NCBI RefSeq assembly: GCF_022539505.1
Contig: NC_061510.1
Span: 264,129,687-264,193,686, forward strand
Source: Lolium rigidum
Lineage: Eukaryota > Streptophyta > Magnoliopsida > Poales > Poaceae
Length of the DNA: 64,000 bases
Reading direction: 5' to 3'
Below are positions 1 to 11,200 of the stretch, piece by piece. Each line of letters starts with the position of its first letter. Within the stretch, counting starts at the first letter, position 1. A model generated the notes under the pieces. That model searched no databases, was not told the origin of the DNA, and saw nothing but the letters and a program-made list of their open reading frames with translations. Both the position numbers and the translations under genes were made by a program.

Positions 1-429
1 TCGCGGCGAGTGGGGCGGGGTATATAGGCACGACTGGTGCCGGCGATTAAATGACGCGTGGAATGCGACGCGTCCGCGGCGAGCTGACCGGCGGTAGGCT
101 TTTAGTGCGCGCGGAAGATGATACGCGCGCGAAGATGATGCGCGCGCGGAAGACGATGCGTGTGTCGCTGACCGGTCGGGTCCACCTCTGCGGCGAAGAC
201 GAAGCGAAAAGCGCGGGAGAAATATCTCGGCGTTTCGCGCGCTTTCACTTCGTCCGGAGTCCCCGAGCGCTCCCCGGTAGGCCGGGGTTGGTGTGGGCTC
301 GCCGGATGGATGAAAGCCTAAATCCGACGAAAAACGAGGAACCGGGGACGCGGCTGGGTCATTTTTCGCCGTCCGGATGAAATAATGGCACATCAGGGGC
401 CTGTTCGCGGAGACGAGTGGAGATGCTCT
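1..429 (-). mobile_element. Terminal part of a Harbinger-like DNA transposon (tentative)
   Basis: GC-rich sequence that, on the minus strand, begins near 429 with GAGCATCTCCACTCGTC-type bases and continues through repeated CCGGACG and CGGCG motifs. This resembles the ends of PIF/Harbinger-type elements I associate with Triticeae DNA. A TTA at 429-431 could be the 3-bp target duplication typical of that superfamily. The element runs off the left edge of the window, so its other end and any transposase cannot be seen. Near 110-160 it holds short reiterations of a GCGCGCGGAAGA-like unit. The superfamily rests on memory of the terminal sequence and is not certain; a Mutator-like element is the main alternative. 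Confidence 0.35.
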
Positions 430-439
430 TACACCTGTA

Positions 440-1350
440 ACAACCGACACCTCCCAAACCCAAGTTTTTCGAGTAAGGATATTAAACTGATACATTGTCA
501 AAAACTAGAAGAGCGATTAGTTGGGTCCTTGCCGCTAGGGACGAAGCAGAACAAAATATCACTAGGGTCAGTCCTATATTTACTCTAATTGAATGGTGTC
601 ATCTTATATAAAGTAGCAATAATTTGTGAAGAATTCACCAAAAATCATTGAGGTCAGCAGTCAGCTGACCCCAATGGCACTATGGCAGCCCTGTTTCTGC
701 TCGCCGCTGGGTACACTAGCACGTGACGTTGTTGTTTCTCCTGAGTTTTTTTTTTCAACGAGGCGCCCAATTCGGTCTAATATCTGGCCTCAATGATTTT
801 TCACTAAAGATCATCGGGTGTAAAAAAATTCGAAATGGAGGGAGTATGCCGACCTCTGCATCGAAAAGATACATAGGATCTTTATTGATTAATTCAACAG
901 AGATCTGATCAAAAGCATACATTGTATCATACATTGAAAACCCGAACCTACCACACAATACCTAACAAACCCGACAATGGAAGAAATCATGCTGGCAGGA
1001 CCCTTATGTCATAAAACAAAAAAAATTCCCCATCAAGTAGGAACTGGTGACATCGCATACCCTGATATACCCTCTAGGCGACACGGAGCGCTCATCCGAT
1101 GTAGTAGATTTTTAGCGACGCCTCATGCACACTCTACAAAATTCGTCACCGTCGTCGAACCACTGAGCCATCTTCAGAGTACATGTCCGCACATCCCTCG
1201 CCAGGCCTGCCATCGACACCGCTACGGCGCCAGGCAGCGCATCCGCCCTGTGCGCATCCATCTTCACGCGTCCGATGCTGAGACCTCGCTGTGCCATACT
1301 GCCGAGACTCGTCGTCGTCGATGCGGTAGAAAATATGCCGCTCCACCGAA
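440..1350. other. Intergenic stretch, no gene recognised
   Basis: No open frame here looks coding. A GGAGGGAGTA string at 838-847 resembles the outer end of a Stowaway MITE, but I could not find the partner inverted repeat. The rest is of mixed composition and shows no structure I can name. Confidence 0.4.
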
Positions 1351-1354
1351 CCAA

Positions 1355-1600
1355 CACTAGTGGAAAACAGGCCTAATGTCGCGGGCCGTAAGACCCTTTT
1401 GTCGCGGACGGCCAGCCGCGACAAAAGGCCCAGCCTTTTATCGCGGGTCGCCCACCCGCGACATAAGGTCCACCACGTGGCAGGCACAGGGCACGCAGGG
1501 GACACCCCCTTTTATCGCGGGTGGTAATACAGCCCGCGACAAAAGGCCTCTACATGGCGCTCGCAGCACGCTGCTGCTTTAGGGTTTGGGGGTTCAGCAC
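1355..1600 (+). mobile_element. CACTA (En/Spm-like) transposon terminus
   Basis: The segment opens with CACTAGTGGAAAA, the CACTA-type terminal inverted repeat common in grass genomes. It is followed over about 180 bp by many short subterminal motifs in both orientations: GTCGCGG near 1379 and 1399, CCGCGACAAAAGG near 1416 and 1532, and ATCGCGGGT near 1441 and 1515. Arrays of this kind bind the transposase in this superfamily. No matching TAGTG end with mirrored motifs was found in the window, so this is a truncated element or one whose partner end has decayed. No transposase frame is visible. Confidence 0.6.
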
Positions 1601-2300
1601 CCCTGCCACCGCCCCTCCTTTTATTTAATTTTTTCATTTTAAAATAAAATTTGCATATATTTGTACGCAAGCTGTACACGTTCATTCATTATATATAGAT
1701 CGAGCAAACAAATATTGGAAGCAAAAGTCTATTCGTAGATTCCCCTTACATATACATGGAGCTCACGACTACCGGGACTAGAGCCTGTCGTCTATTCGAA
1801 CTATTACACGGGGATCATCAGAAGCACCTATTTGGACTAAACAAACAATTGTCGTCTATTACTTCTCTCATTAGAAGTCCCGCCGCTTCCTCCGTAATTC
1901 CTATTAGGTGTTCGTGTGGTTGAAGCTTCTCCCGCATGAAGTCGACCTATATAGGAAAATAAGATATGAATATGACTATATCAATCTTGATAATGAAATA
2001 TTAACGATAATAAATTAAAGTTGTGAATGTTATTACTTACGTTGAATCTATTATCGTTCTGCTTTTATGTGGTTAACATGCGAATGGACTCGCAAACGTA
2101 GTATCCACATAGATTCGTCCCCTATGGCTGCTGGACGCAGAAGTAAATGTTAACTTCTCTGCGAAGTTACCCGCATTATGCTTCTTGAAAACTCTCCAAA
2201 ACCTGCCAGGACACAACTACTGTTGTTGCCCTGATAACTGTTGTAAGATATATCTACTTTTTGATGAAAGTACTGTAACTCAAACTGAAAAGGATATACT
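1601..2300. other. AT-rich intergenic DNA, no gene recognised
   Basis: AT-rich sequence between the CACTA end and a fold-back MITE. No coding frame, RNA gene or repeat boundary can be supported. Confidence 0.4.
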
Positions 2301-2301
2301 A

Positions 2302-2652
2302 GTGCTCCTTCACTTTTAAATTTTTAAATTTTTTAAAACCTGACATTTCTATGTCTCGAAAAATTATAGCGTTAAATATATAGATAGCTATATACATGAG
2401 GAGTGTACGCAAAAAAATCCCGGTAAAAGATACTTTAAATTGTGGGAAATGCAACATTTACAAATTTCTGACAAAATACTAGTATTTTACTACCAATTTA
2501 CTGTTAGAATTATTTTTTTATTTTCCAAAATACAATGTACTTTTTAACCGGATTTTTTTAATACACTTCTGTTATATATATCTATGTACATATTTAATGT
2601 CATAATTTTTGGAGACATACAAGTGTCAAAAATCTAAAAGTGAAAGGAGCAC
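2302..2652. mobile_element. Fold-back MITE with long inverted ends
   Basis: The left end reads GTGCTCCTTCACTTTTA, and the reverse complement of the right end reads GTGCTCCTTTCACTTTTAG. The similarity continues inward for roughly 80 bp on each side, with a shared ATGTCTC...AAAAATTAT motif. That is the layout of a non-autonomous inverted-repeat element about 350 bp long. The interior is AT-rich and non-coding. No convincing target-site duplication was found, so the superfamily is left open. Confidence 0.6.
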
Positions 2653-2979
2653 CGATATTGGCACGCCAAAGACACTTTCCGCCAGCTTTGCTTCCTGAAA
2701 CTTTCTTTCATGGAAAGCCTTGATTACTGAGCTGACCATGGTAAAACCGACGCTATTTTATACGCTACAACCAGAAATGGTGCACACGTGCCCCGCCAGC
2801 GTCGGCTGCAGGTACATAGTCACAGACCATCCACGATCGATGACGAGGCCAGCATTGCCACGTACAGCCCCGAGTCATCTGACGCGTGCGCACGAATCCG
2901 CCACCTGCACACTTCGATGCTTCTATCCGCAAGCCCGCGTGCAGCCCCGCCAAGGCACCGTGCCGGTGGCGCGCAAGCG

Positions 2980-2986
2980 TATAAAA
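2980..2986 (+). promoter_or_regulatory. TATA box of the small-ORF candidate gene
   Basis: A TATAAAA hexamer-plus-one sits in otherwise GC-rich DNA, 136 bp before the ATG at 3122. ACGTG cores upstream (near 2784 and 2859) resemble G-box/ABRE elements. An ATG at 2992 is only 6 bp past the TATA box, so it would lie upstream of the expected start of transcription. Confidence 0.5.
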
Positions 2987-3121
2987 TCGCCATGGGACCG
3001 ATCGAGCACAAACCACCATCGATCTCACTATCCCGACTCCTGCTGCTCTCACCATCTGGTCCATCTTTCAAGCTTCCCATCATCGTACACTTCAACCGCA
3101 AGAGGCTTTAACTAGCGCGCG

Positions 3122-3277
3122 ATGCCGTCGCTGTGGAGGAGGAAGAGGGCGGGGACGACGACGCCGGTGGTCCGGACGAGCCGGAGGATGCCGTCGATCG
3201 GCGCGCTGTGGCGCCGCCTGGTCCGGGCGCTCTCCTTCGGCCGCGCCGGCCACCGGAGGACCACCACGCGGATCTGA
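3122..3277 (+). CDS. Candidate small basic peptide gene, 51 aa
   Basis: A short frame runs from ATG 3122 to TGA 3275-3277 and encodes 51 residues, beginning MPSLWRRKRAG and ending RTTTRI. The peptide is strongly basic, with about 15 Arg/Lys, and has a short amphipathic core, IGALWRRLVRALSFG. The codons are very rich in G or C at the third position, as in many grass genes, and a well-placed TATA box lies 136 bp upstream. I do not recognise the family and see no signal peptide. The same GC-rich stretch is open in other frames on both strands, so chance openness is a real possibility. The TATA box and spacing favour this frame. Confidence 0.4.
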   Translation: MPSLWRRKRAGTTTPVVRTSRRMPSIGALWRRLVRALSFGRAGHRRTTTRI

Positions 3278-4248
3278 TCGGCCGATGCACGGTAGCTGCC
3301 GACGGGCGGCGAACGACGGCGGCCACGCTGATACACTGGTCGTTTAATTGTGTGGAGACTGTTGCAGCGGCTGAGAATTTTGTTCGCAGCTAGCTGTGCA
3401 AGAATGTATGTTTTAACTTTGTAAGTTATTCTGCAAATTCCGTTGTACTCCCTCCGTTAATTAATTCCAAGAAATACTCGTGATTTACCTTTCAAGAGGA
3501 CTTGAGCAGCACTCTATGTCAGTTGTTAGATCTGTAATCGGTTCTTCTCATTCTAAATGGAACTGACATCAAACTTTGGTCGCATGGTTTGGGTTTGGTT
3601 TGGATGCGGAAAGTGAAACATTTTCCATGTTTGACGCTTTAGTGTCTCGTAAAGATCAAGTATACTTCTTCAATTTCTACTATTATGGATCGGTTTACGG
3701 TCTCTCGATAGGATGTAAATGGGTAATGTGAGTACAATATTTCCTAAAAATATGTTACAATATTTTGTAAAAATATGTCTTGGTTCGTAGAAAAATGTAT
3801 CTTCTGTAAATTACAGGCATATAATACATCTGTGTAGACGACCCAACTAAGCTCCTGAAATGTCTTCGGGGAGAAGTTTGCATCGAGCCGCGGACGTTAA
3901 AATCGTTGCTAGACGTAAATTATTCGTTTATGTCGGGGCAACCTCAGTGGTCCGGTGAGAAGAGATTTCTATTTCTCTTGATGAGAGATTTCTATTCCTC
4001 TAAATGAGAGTTTCGGCCTATATTGAAGATCACGCAACACCAGTGAAAATATCCAAGAGGAAGAGATGTTTATTCCTCTAAAATGTTGTTTGATATCATA
4101 GATTTTTATGGTACACACCATTAAGATATTCACATTCTAGGTAGAATTGATATTTTAAAATTAGTGTAACATGTTCAAATAAATTGAACATACAAACTGC
4201 GATAAATAAGTTTAAATTTTTAAACTAGCTACGCCCCTATCATCATCC
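3278..4248. other. Intergenic DNA after the small ORF
   Basis: Mostly AT-rich and non-coding. CTCCCTCCGTTAATTAATTC at 3449-3468 resembles a Stowaway-type outer end but has no visible partner. Near 3957-4005 a unit containing GAGATTTCTATT(T/C)CTC occurs twice in tandem. Confidence 0.4.
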
Positions 4249-4440
4249 TCAAGGAGGCGTTTCTTGCTCATCACCTCCTGAGAAGAGGTCGGTCGACGCG
4301 TCCGATGAGCTTGAGTCTCCATTCGACAAGTCGTCATTGGGGTCTTCGTCGTCGTTCGTGAACGGATGATGCGCCTGCGCCCTCGCCCGGGTCCTTGCTT
4401 CCTTCTTTACTGCCGCCTCGGCCGCCTCCTCCGTCTTTAG
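4249..4440 (-). pseudogene. C-terminal relic of a transposon-type protein (tentative)
   Basis: The minus strand is open from about 4440 down to a TGA at 4249-4251. It reads as an Ala/Glu/Lys-rich helix followed by an acidic, Ser-rich tail with DDEDPNDDLSNGDSSSSD. A TAG lies just upstream of 4440 and earlier frames are scrambled, so this is a relic. From memory, acidic tails like this occur in the accessory protein of grass Harbinger-like elements, which would fit the element at the left edge. The assignment is inference; a degraded host gene fragment cannot be excluded. Confidence 0.3.
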
Positions 4441-7400
4441 CCGTGTCTACCTTCTATCTTCATCTTCTTCCTATTACTCTTCCTCATCCTGCCCATCGTC
4501 GACGACGGCATCCCCCTTCTCCTCCTCCTCCTCACCGTCTGTCGGCGGGGAGCTAGAGCTGCTCGGCGTGGAAACTCTATCTCACCAATGCCGCCATCCC
4601 GGCAGCTTCCCCTCGCTATCGGTGTCCGATGGCAAAGATAATGTTGCTCATGGCTTGAGATGAATGGCATGCTGGTTGGAGATCCTTAGCGCAAACACAT
4701 GGATCTTATTGAGCGGGGATTAATGGCGGTTGAGCGGGAATTAATGCCGGCGCGTATACCGAAGAGGAATGCGGTTGCTCTTCCGCGGCGGTTCGCGCGT
4801 CGATCGACGTGGTTGCCCTTCCCGGCCGTTGTTGTTCTTACATTCGTGCCGGCTCGAGTCAGGGTCGCTACCAGGTAGGCCCGTGGGAGAAGCGAGCAAA
4901 CGCTCGGCGCGACCGCGCAGCGTCTACGGAGACGCAAACATGTTACATATTTACGCCGCGTTTGCGTCTCCGCGGACGGCCCGAACACTATGCGGCTACT
5001 GCTTGATACTAATTGAAGAAAGTTCACTTTTGATTGACTTTCAGTCTGTGCATTTTAGTAAAAGTTCATTTTTAGTTCTAGAACTTTTCTTTGGTTTAAA
5101 AGGAATCTTGAACTCTGATCTGTTAGTCCTCCTCTCAGTTGCGCTAGGGAAATATCTATCATGGTGGCCAAAAACTCAAGGGAGCGACGCAACGGTAGAG
5201 AGACGGAATGATGCTGCTAGGAAAGCAAGCAAGCCTTCGTGGTTCAGGGACCTAAGGTTTTTCTTTGCATTAAGATGTTTGGTTCTACATCTTAACTAGT
5301 TTAGATTTGGTTTGGTCTAAACCAATTCGGTTGAATTACTATTTTTTTTATTTCCATGTCAGTGATTTGCTCAATTTAGTTGAAAAGGGATGAAAAGTAA
5401 ACTATTTTGAGAGTTAAAAATTCTTTCTGAGCAAAAAATAATTTTTAGGATTAAAAGTAAACTTTTCCAAGAGTTCAAGGACGAGAAGTGGACTTTCTTC
5501 ATACTAGCTACCTAACCTCTGCACTAACATAATGCCACATCAATGTTACCCCAATAACAGGTCGAGACATCAAGAATGCACAGAACCAAAAAATAAAAAA
5601 TAAGAAAGAAAAAAAGGACCCGCCAATCGGTATTGCGATATCCAAACCACCACTAAATACACCACTAGACTACATAAGAGGTTCTTAAGAAGCTACGTCT
5701 CCAAGAGAGGAGAAGTGCTCTAAGTGCCATCGTCGCCAAATAAAAAATCGTAGGTTTTCACCTAGGAGAAACTCAAAACTCTCCGAACAATGCCTTTAAC
5801 AAGGAAATTATCGCTATTATCCAACAATATGAAAGACATACCTAGGGATTTCACCCTAATTAAATATTGAGAACCGGTACTCGAAAAGCACATGCAAAAA
5901 TGAAGCCACGGCTGCAAAGCAAAAAATCACTAGGCTCACATGCATCATGTGTGCGGTAGCACGTGGGAGCACAATACAATGTGAAACGATGTCTTCATCG
6001 CATCCAAGATCTTGTCTTTGTTATTAATTAGCAGTCTCTAACGTTTTGGTCATCCGATCATAACCGTTTTGATATTTCCCACCTCTATCAACACCATGAA
6101 ATTGCAGACTTCGCTATGTTCCATTTTGTCAACGGAAAGCGGAGCTTCGTGACATGCCCCGTGAAGCCCCATGGACTGATAGTTGTCGACATGCATAACC
6201 TGATCCCATTCAATCCAGAGGTCTAGGAGAACCAAGCGCAAATCCATGGAGACCGTGGGCATAGAAATTCGGAACTTGTCAAAGGCTAGATCGAGGACGA
6301 CCGACAGCAGGTAGAGCGGAAAATTGGAAGGAAGACAGCCACTAGGGCCTCCAACCCTACCTATTTTATTCGAACCAGGCCTGCATAAAATAGTCATCGC
6401 AACCACACCCCGTCAACTGCACCGCATGGAGACCACGAGCATGGCCATGCAGCAACCACTCTAGAAGGCCAAGACCATCCACTCCTGATAAGATTCGGCG
6501 ACTTCCAACTCCACGCCGCTTTGTCACTGCCATCCGCTTCCCTCGATGCCAGCTGAGCGCCAACGGGGAGAAGAAAATGCGTCATCACTACCGAACTACA
6601 CCGCACCACACGCTGGACAAGTCGATGGTTAGTTTCACCGGTAGCACCGCAAGTACCCCCAACACCGACCACCACACCGCCCAAACGGTCGTCGTAGCCT
6701 CCATTACCGGGAACAACCGGGCCACCTTCCTAGAGACCTATCTCCACCATCATGCATTGGTCATTAGTCCCCCATCCTCTTTTGTTTTAGTGCATACATC
6801 GGTGTATAACTATTTCTCCATGGTATTCCAAAGAAAATGTACACTTTTGTCGACAACTCAGTGGAGAAAGAGGTATGATAGAGTGGAACATAATTAGTCA
6901 ACTAAGGATCTTCGGCTGGATGGTGTCCGTTGAGTTTTCATATCTTATAAAGGAGGATATCAGCCTCCCAAGTCTTTGTTTGTTCAACTCTAATCAGGGA
7001 GTTGCTTCGGTTTCACCTCCAGGGAGCATTGCCCTTGATAATAAAGCGGTACACATTCAACACTATAATCTGATTTGTCTTCTAAGTGCAAGTTTGTAAG
7101 GGCTTCTTGGGTTGCTATACCGTGTGTGCAAATACTTGCCACACTTTTTTTTTGCCATTCATGCCTACCTAAGATCAAAATGAGAGGCACACTTTGCTAC
7201 ACTCCATGAAAGATAACCACATTTTTTGATCCTAGCTCACTTTGCTACATTCCAGGCATGATAACCACACATCTCTGATCCTGACTCATTTGGTTGGAGA
7301 TTGGATGTGCAAATCTAACACTTGAGTTTAAATCATCAAGAACACAAATTTGAATTATATTTTATTCTTGAGAACCAAACTTTTCTAATATTCATGCAAT

Positions 7401-8064
7401 TTGTCTCGAGGACCTAGCTTGGTTAGTAATCAAGATAAAAAATCCTAGTACTCACATTTAATAGGTTGTATGCATTCTTAGTTTAAGTTGGTGCAGAGGT
7501 TGGAGAGTGAAAATTCTGTTTCAATTTTCTAGAGGCTAGGGTTTCATTCCCCTTTTTTGGATTTTTTTCTAAGCATCTGACATGTGGGTCCCTAGTTGCA
7601 TGAAAGAAATCAGCTATGTAGCCTCCGACAGTTTGGGGCCTTATTGGTTGCTCGCAGTGATTTTTGTGTTTCTACACATCGTGTGAAACTTGGCCCAACA
7701 ACTATTGTATGAGTGAAAACTTGACTTGGGCCAGCTTTGGTACTACGTTTGGAAGCTAAACATTTCACTTTGGTTCGCTTGGAGAAACGAGAGGCAGTCT
7801 GATTGGTATGCTGTTTTGCGCTTGCAAGAAGCATAACAACGTGTTTGGTTATGTGCAGAATGAGGAATGTGATAACCTCTTTCCAAAATGGTGAGGATTT
7901 TACCCCTTTTCAGCATCAACATAGCACACATTCTTCAGTACCACATACCAGACATTCTTCAGCATGACATTGTTCACTACGACATAGCACCCATTGTTCG
8001 ATAGATAGAAGACATGGTTCATCACGGAATTAAACTTAGTACGTGACATAAACATGCATAGATT
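4441..8064. other. Intergenic and degraded repeat DNA, no gene recognised
   Basis: The first 550 bp, to about 4990, are GC-rich and resemble internal parts of the Harbinger-like element above. The remainder is mixed, and its open frames lack coding character. Near 7190-7288 a 48-bp unit starting CACTTTGCTACA occurs twice with divergence. Confidence 0.35.
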
Positions 8065-8262
8065 TTAATGGTCGATCTTGGCAAGGGCTGGATGATGTTG
8101 TGGGCACCTCTGTACGACCTCCTTCATGGTGTATTTGAAGATGGTGACCTTGAAGACATCGCACCTCAACGCCTTGAAGGTCATGAAGTAGCCTATCTAG
8201 ACCTCGTGGACAATGGCAAATCCAGGTCTGCCCTAATCCAGGCAGACAATGCCTTTGACGTC
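8065..8262 (-). pseudogene. B3-domain (REM-type) pseudogene, 3' part
   Basis: The minus strand encodes the C-terminal half of a B3 DNA-binding domain of the REM type seen in grasses. It includes GYFMTFKALRCDVFKVTIF and ends ALAKIDH with a stop at 8065-8067. B3 proteins are nuclear DNA-binding factors. Two in-frame TAG codons, at 8233-8235 and 8197-8199, stand where the family has Gln, consistent with CAG-to-TAG changes. The chromovirus at 8263-24581 interrupts the gene: the frame stops at the TSD and resumes on the other side. Family assignment is from the remembered domain pattern. Confidence 0.65.
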
Positions 8263-11200
8263 TGCGGTGACCCAGCATACCACTGCATGTTGTAGTATAC
8301 AAGTCGTTGATATGATCTTTGTGAAGGGACTTCCTCACAAATTGCCATATCCCTCAGAGTGGTACAACAGAAACATTGCAGGTCATAACACTCCATACTT
8401 TATTACAAACATTGTCTTACAAGTTGGTATTCTCACGAGTCCTATGAGAACACCCTAAGAGACTACTAAAGTACCATTACAACTTATACTAAATATGAAA
8501 AGAGCTCAACAACTTATTTAGGTAAGTTCTACGTTGCTCGGCTCTATGATACTAAGGTATGTCACTACTCCTCCACCTCCGCGTCATCTGGTCCGTAGAC
8601 TATCCCATAGTCTACGCCTTCCACTCCGCCGGTAAGATCGGGTTCTTCGTAGACCAGCTCGTAGCTTCCTTCCGGTGCTCCATCGTTGATAGCCTCCACT
8701 TCGGGATCACGGTCTAGCAAGGGTGTCGAAAGAAAGTGAGTACGGAGGTACTCAGCAAGTTCTAAAAGAATAAAAGGTGTTTGATGCACTAGCTACGACC
8801 ATTGATCGGGAAATCGCAGGTCAATGCATGTTTTGCAAACATTTCTTCAAAAGGTTGCTTTTATTATGAAAACTATGCCCGTCGGTCTTCACGGGTTGAC
8901 CAGAACTTCGTGGAGTTCCTTTCTGCCGCGTTCGCGAGTTCCTTCCCGGAACAAGGAGTGACAGCCACAATTTGATACACTCGCGAGAGGTGCGTTACTT
9001 TTCCCACAAGAGATCTCACCCTTTTTGCCATCCGCGAGGACTTGCCCCCGTTCACACTTCCTTTGGTGTGAGGCCAGGTATAAAGATCCAAGCCCACACC
9101 GCCTTCTCCGCGATCGCAAACTCACCCTTTTGTCCACCCGCACACCTCCGGTAGACTTCCCCGATAATACGGCTTTACTCATGGTGTACTTTGGACAATC
9201 CTTCATAGATCGGAAGAGATTAACATCACCAATGGATGGGGATTTAAAAGGATTTCCCAACCTATTGCGGCGAGTGCCTCCAGCACCCCACCGTCTCTCC
9301 GATCCGTTGGCGTGCAGAAGGGAAAAGATACGACTGGCTTTTCCAGAGCCATTATAGATCTCATGGTCAACGCGGTTTGTACGGCGCTAGAATCACTGGA
9401 CGGCATTGGTAATTTAATCCTAGGGTGATATAACCCATTGCAATGGAACCTCCACCATATCAACACATACCATGGTTCCATTGCCGGCCACATAGTCATA
9501 TTCATAGTTGGAAAATAACATTTCATTTGCGATGCGGGAATGATAAGTATATAGCTTTGCATTAAAAGTAGTAGAAAATAATCAAGTTGACATGAGCAAG
9601 GGTGAACTTGCACGTGGACTTGCGAGATAGTGCAGTTCAATGCAGTTGATGGAACCTGGACCTCGGGTTCTGTAAGAAGCATCATTGTCCGGTAAGGACA
9701 ATGTTATAAAAATCCAAATAATGCAATCATGGATGTATTATTTTATGTTGAATCCCTCTACCCCATTGAGTTATTACAATTTAGGGTTGTATTTAAGATT
9801 TATGTCTTTGACGGTAATTTACAATTGATTTAAAAGTATTAATCATTGTAATTCACACAAAGTACAACAATCCAAAGTAACATGATTTTACTTGGTAATT
9901 ACCTGAGTTATTCCAAAATAATTGGAAATTATAGAGTTACCTCTATAGTTTTTGGAATAAAAGGGAATATAGTAGTTTTACGGGAAAAATTCTCCGGTTC
10001 AAAAGAGATGACTTGGAATAATAGAATCTCATTTTGAAATGTTTGAAAATAAGTTTTTGAACTTATTTGAGATTTTTCCTTGAATTTTAAATACAAGGAA
10101 ATAATAATTGAAAATTCCAATTGATTATTTAAATTCTGAAAATTCATGATTTTGAATTTGTTTCATAAATTTCATTTCATATTTTATTCTGGTTAAGATT
10201 TATTTTTCATTCATAAATCCAATTTTTATTGGATTTTTTAGAGTTGTTTATGATTTATTAAAATTTGGTAAAGTTTTGATCTTTTATTAATTAGAAAAAG
10301 ACCAAAATACCCCTTGGACTCATATTGGGCCCAGCCCAATAGACTAACCCAGGGACGGCCCAAATAGGCTGGCTCCCTTTTGGGTTTGGTGGCGCCGAAG
10401 CGGCCCACCACTCTCACTCTCACTCGGCCCTCTTCTCACTCGTCTAACCCTAATCTCTGGCGACCCTGAGGCGATGGCGTCGCCGCCATGGCCGCCGCCC
10501 TGCTCCGGCCATCACCGGCCTCCTCCGCCGTGGCCACCTACCGATCTAGAACCGCCTCGAGCGGATCTATCGATCCGTCCGAGCCGTTCTCTCCTCTCGT
10601 CCCTCTCCGGCGAATCGCCTCGGTCCGGATCTCTCGGAGAATCGCCATGGGCGATCCGGTGGTCTCCGACGAGCTCTCGCCTTCGTCGTCGACGTGTGCG
10701 CCTCCGAGACCGACCTCGGCGCGGGTGCTGCTTGCGGCGCTCGTGCCGTCGTCTCCATGCTGTGTCTGTCTTGTGGTGGTGTTCGTCGGCGTAACGCCGG
10801 CGACTTCCCGGCTTTGCAGCTGCTATGGCCGCGCGGGCACTGCCTCGCCATGCCATAGCTTCTGCCTCCAGGCGCGGGTAAGGTCCTCTGCTCCTCCTCC
10901 TTCTCTTCTGTGCGCCTCTCTTGCCACTGTTCTTCTTCCTCCTCATGATCTGTTGCTCTTTGGTGGTCTTGTGATCTTCTAGAGTCATACTACTGCTGCG
11001 CAATCTTACTGTGCTTCGGTTTACTGCAAGCTCATGGTCAGATTACCAGTTGCTGGTACTGGCACATGTCGATTTGCTTGCTATCTATGCCTGTGCTTAC
11101 TTCTCTGTCGCTCCTAGCATGCTCTGTACTTGCCATGCTCTATCGTGCTTGCTCAAAAGCTATCTATTCCATGCTATGCTTGGTTATGACTTGCTTATGC

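Noticed and set aside
838..847. Stowaway-like GGAGGGAGTA end
   Set aside because: No matching inverted end or TA duplication was found within a plausible distance.
2992..3111. 39-codon frame starting at ATG 2992
   Set aside because: The ATG is 6 bp after the TATA box and so would probably not be in the transcript.
3449..3468. Stowaway-like CTCCCTCCGTT start
   Set aside because: The partner terminus is missing; only one end is visible.
10488..10982. Long plus-strand open frames within the LTRs of the chromovirus
   Set aside because: They occur in overlapping frames on both strands of a GC-rich block, and in the second LTR the frames differ because of indels. They are reported as a gene-start-like signal, not as genes.
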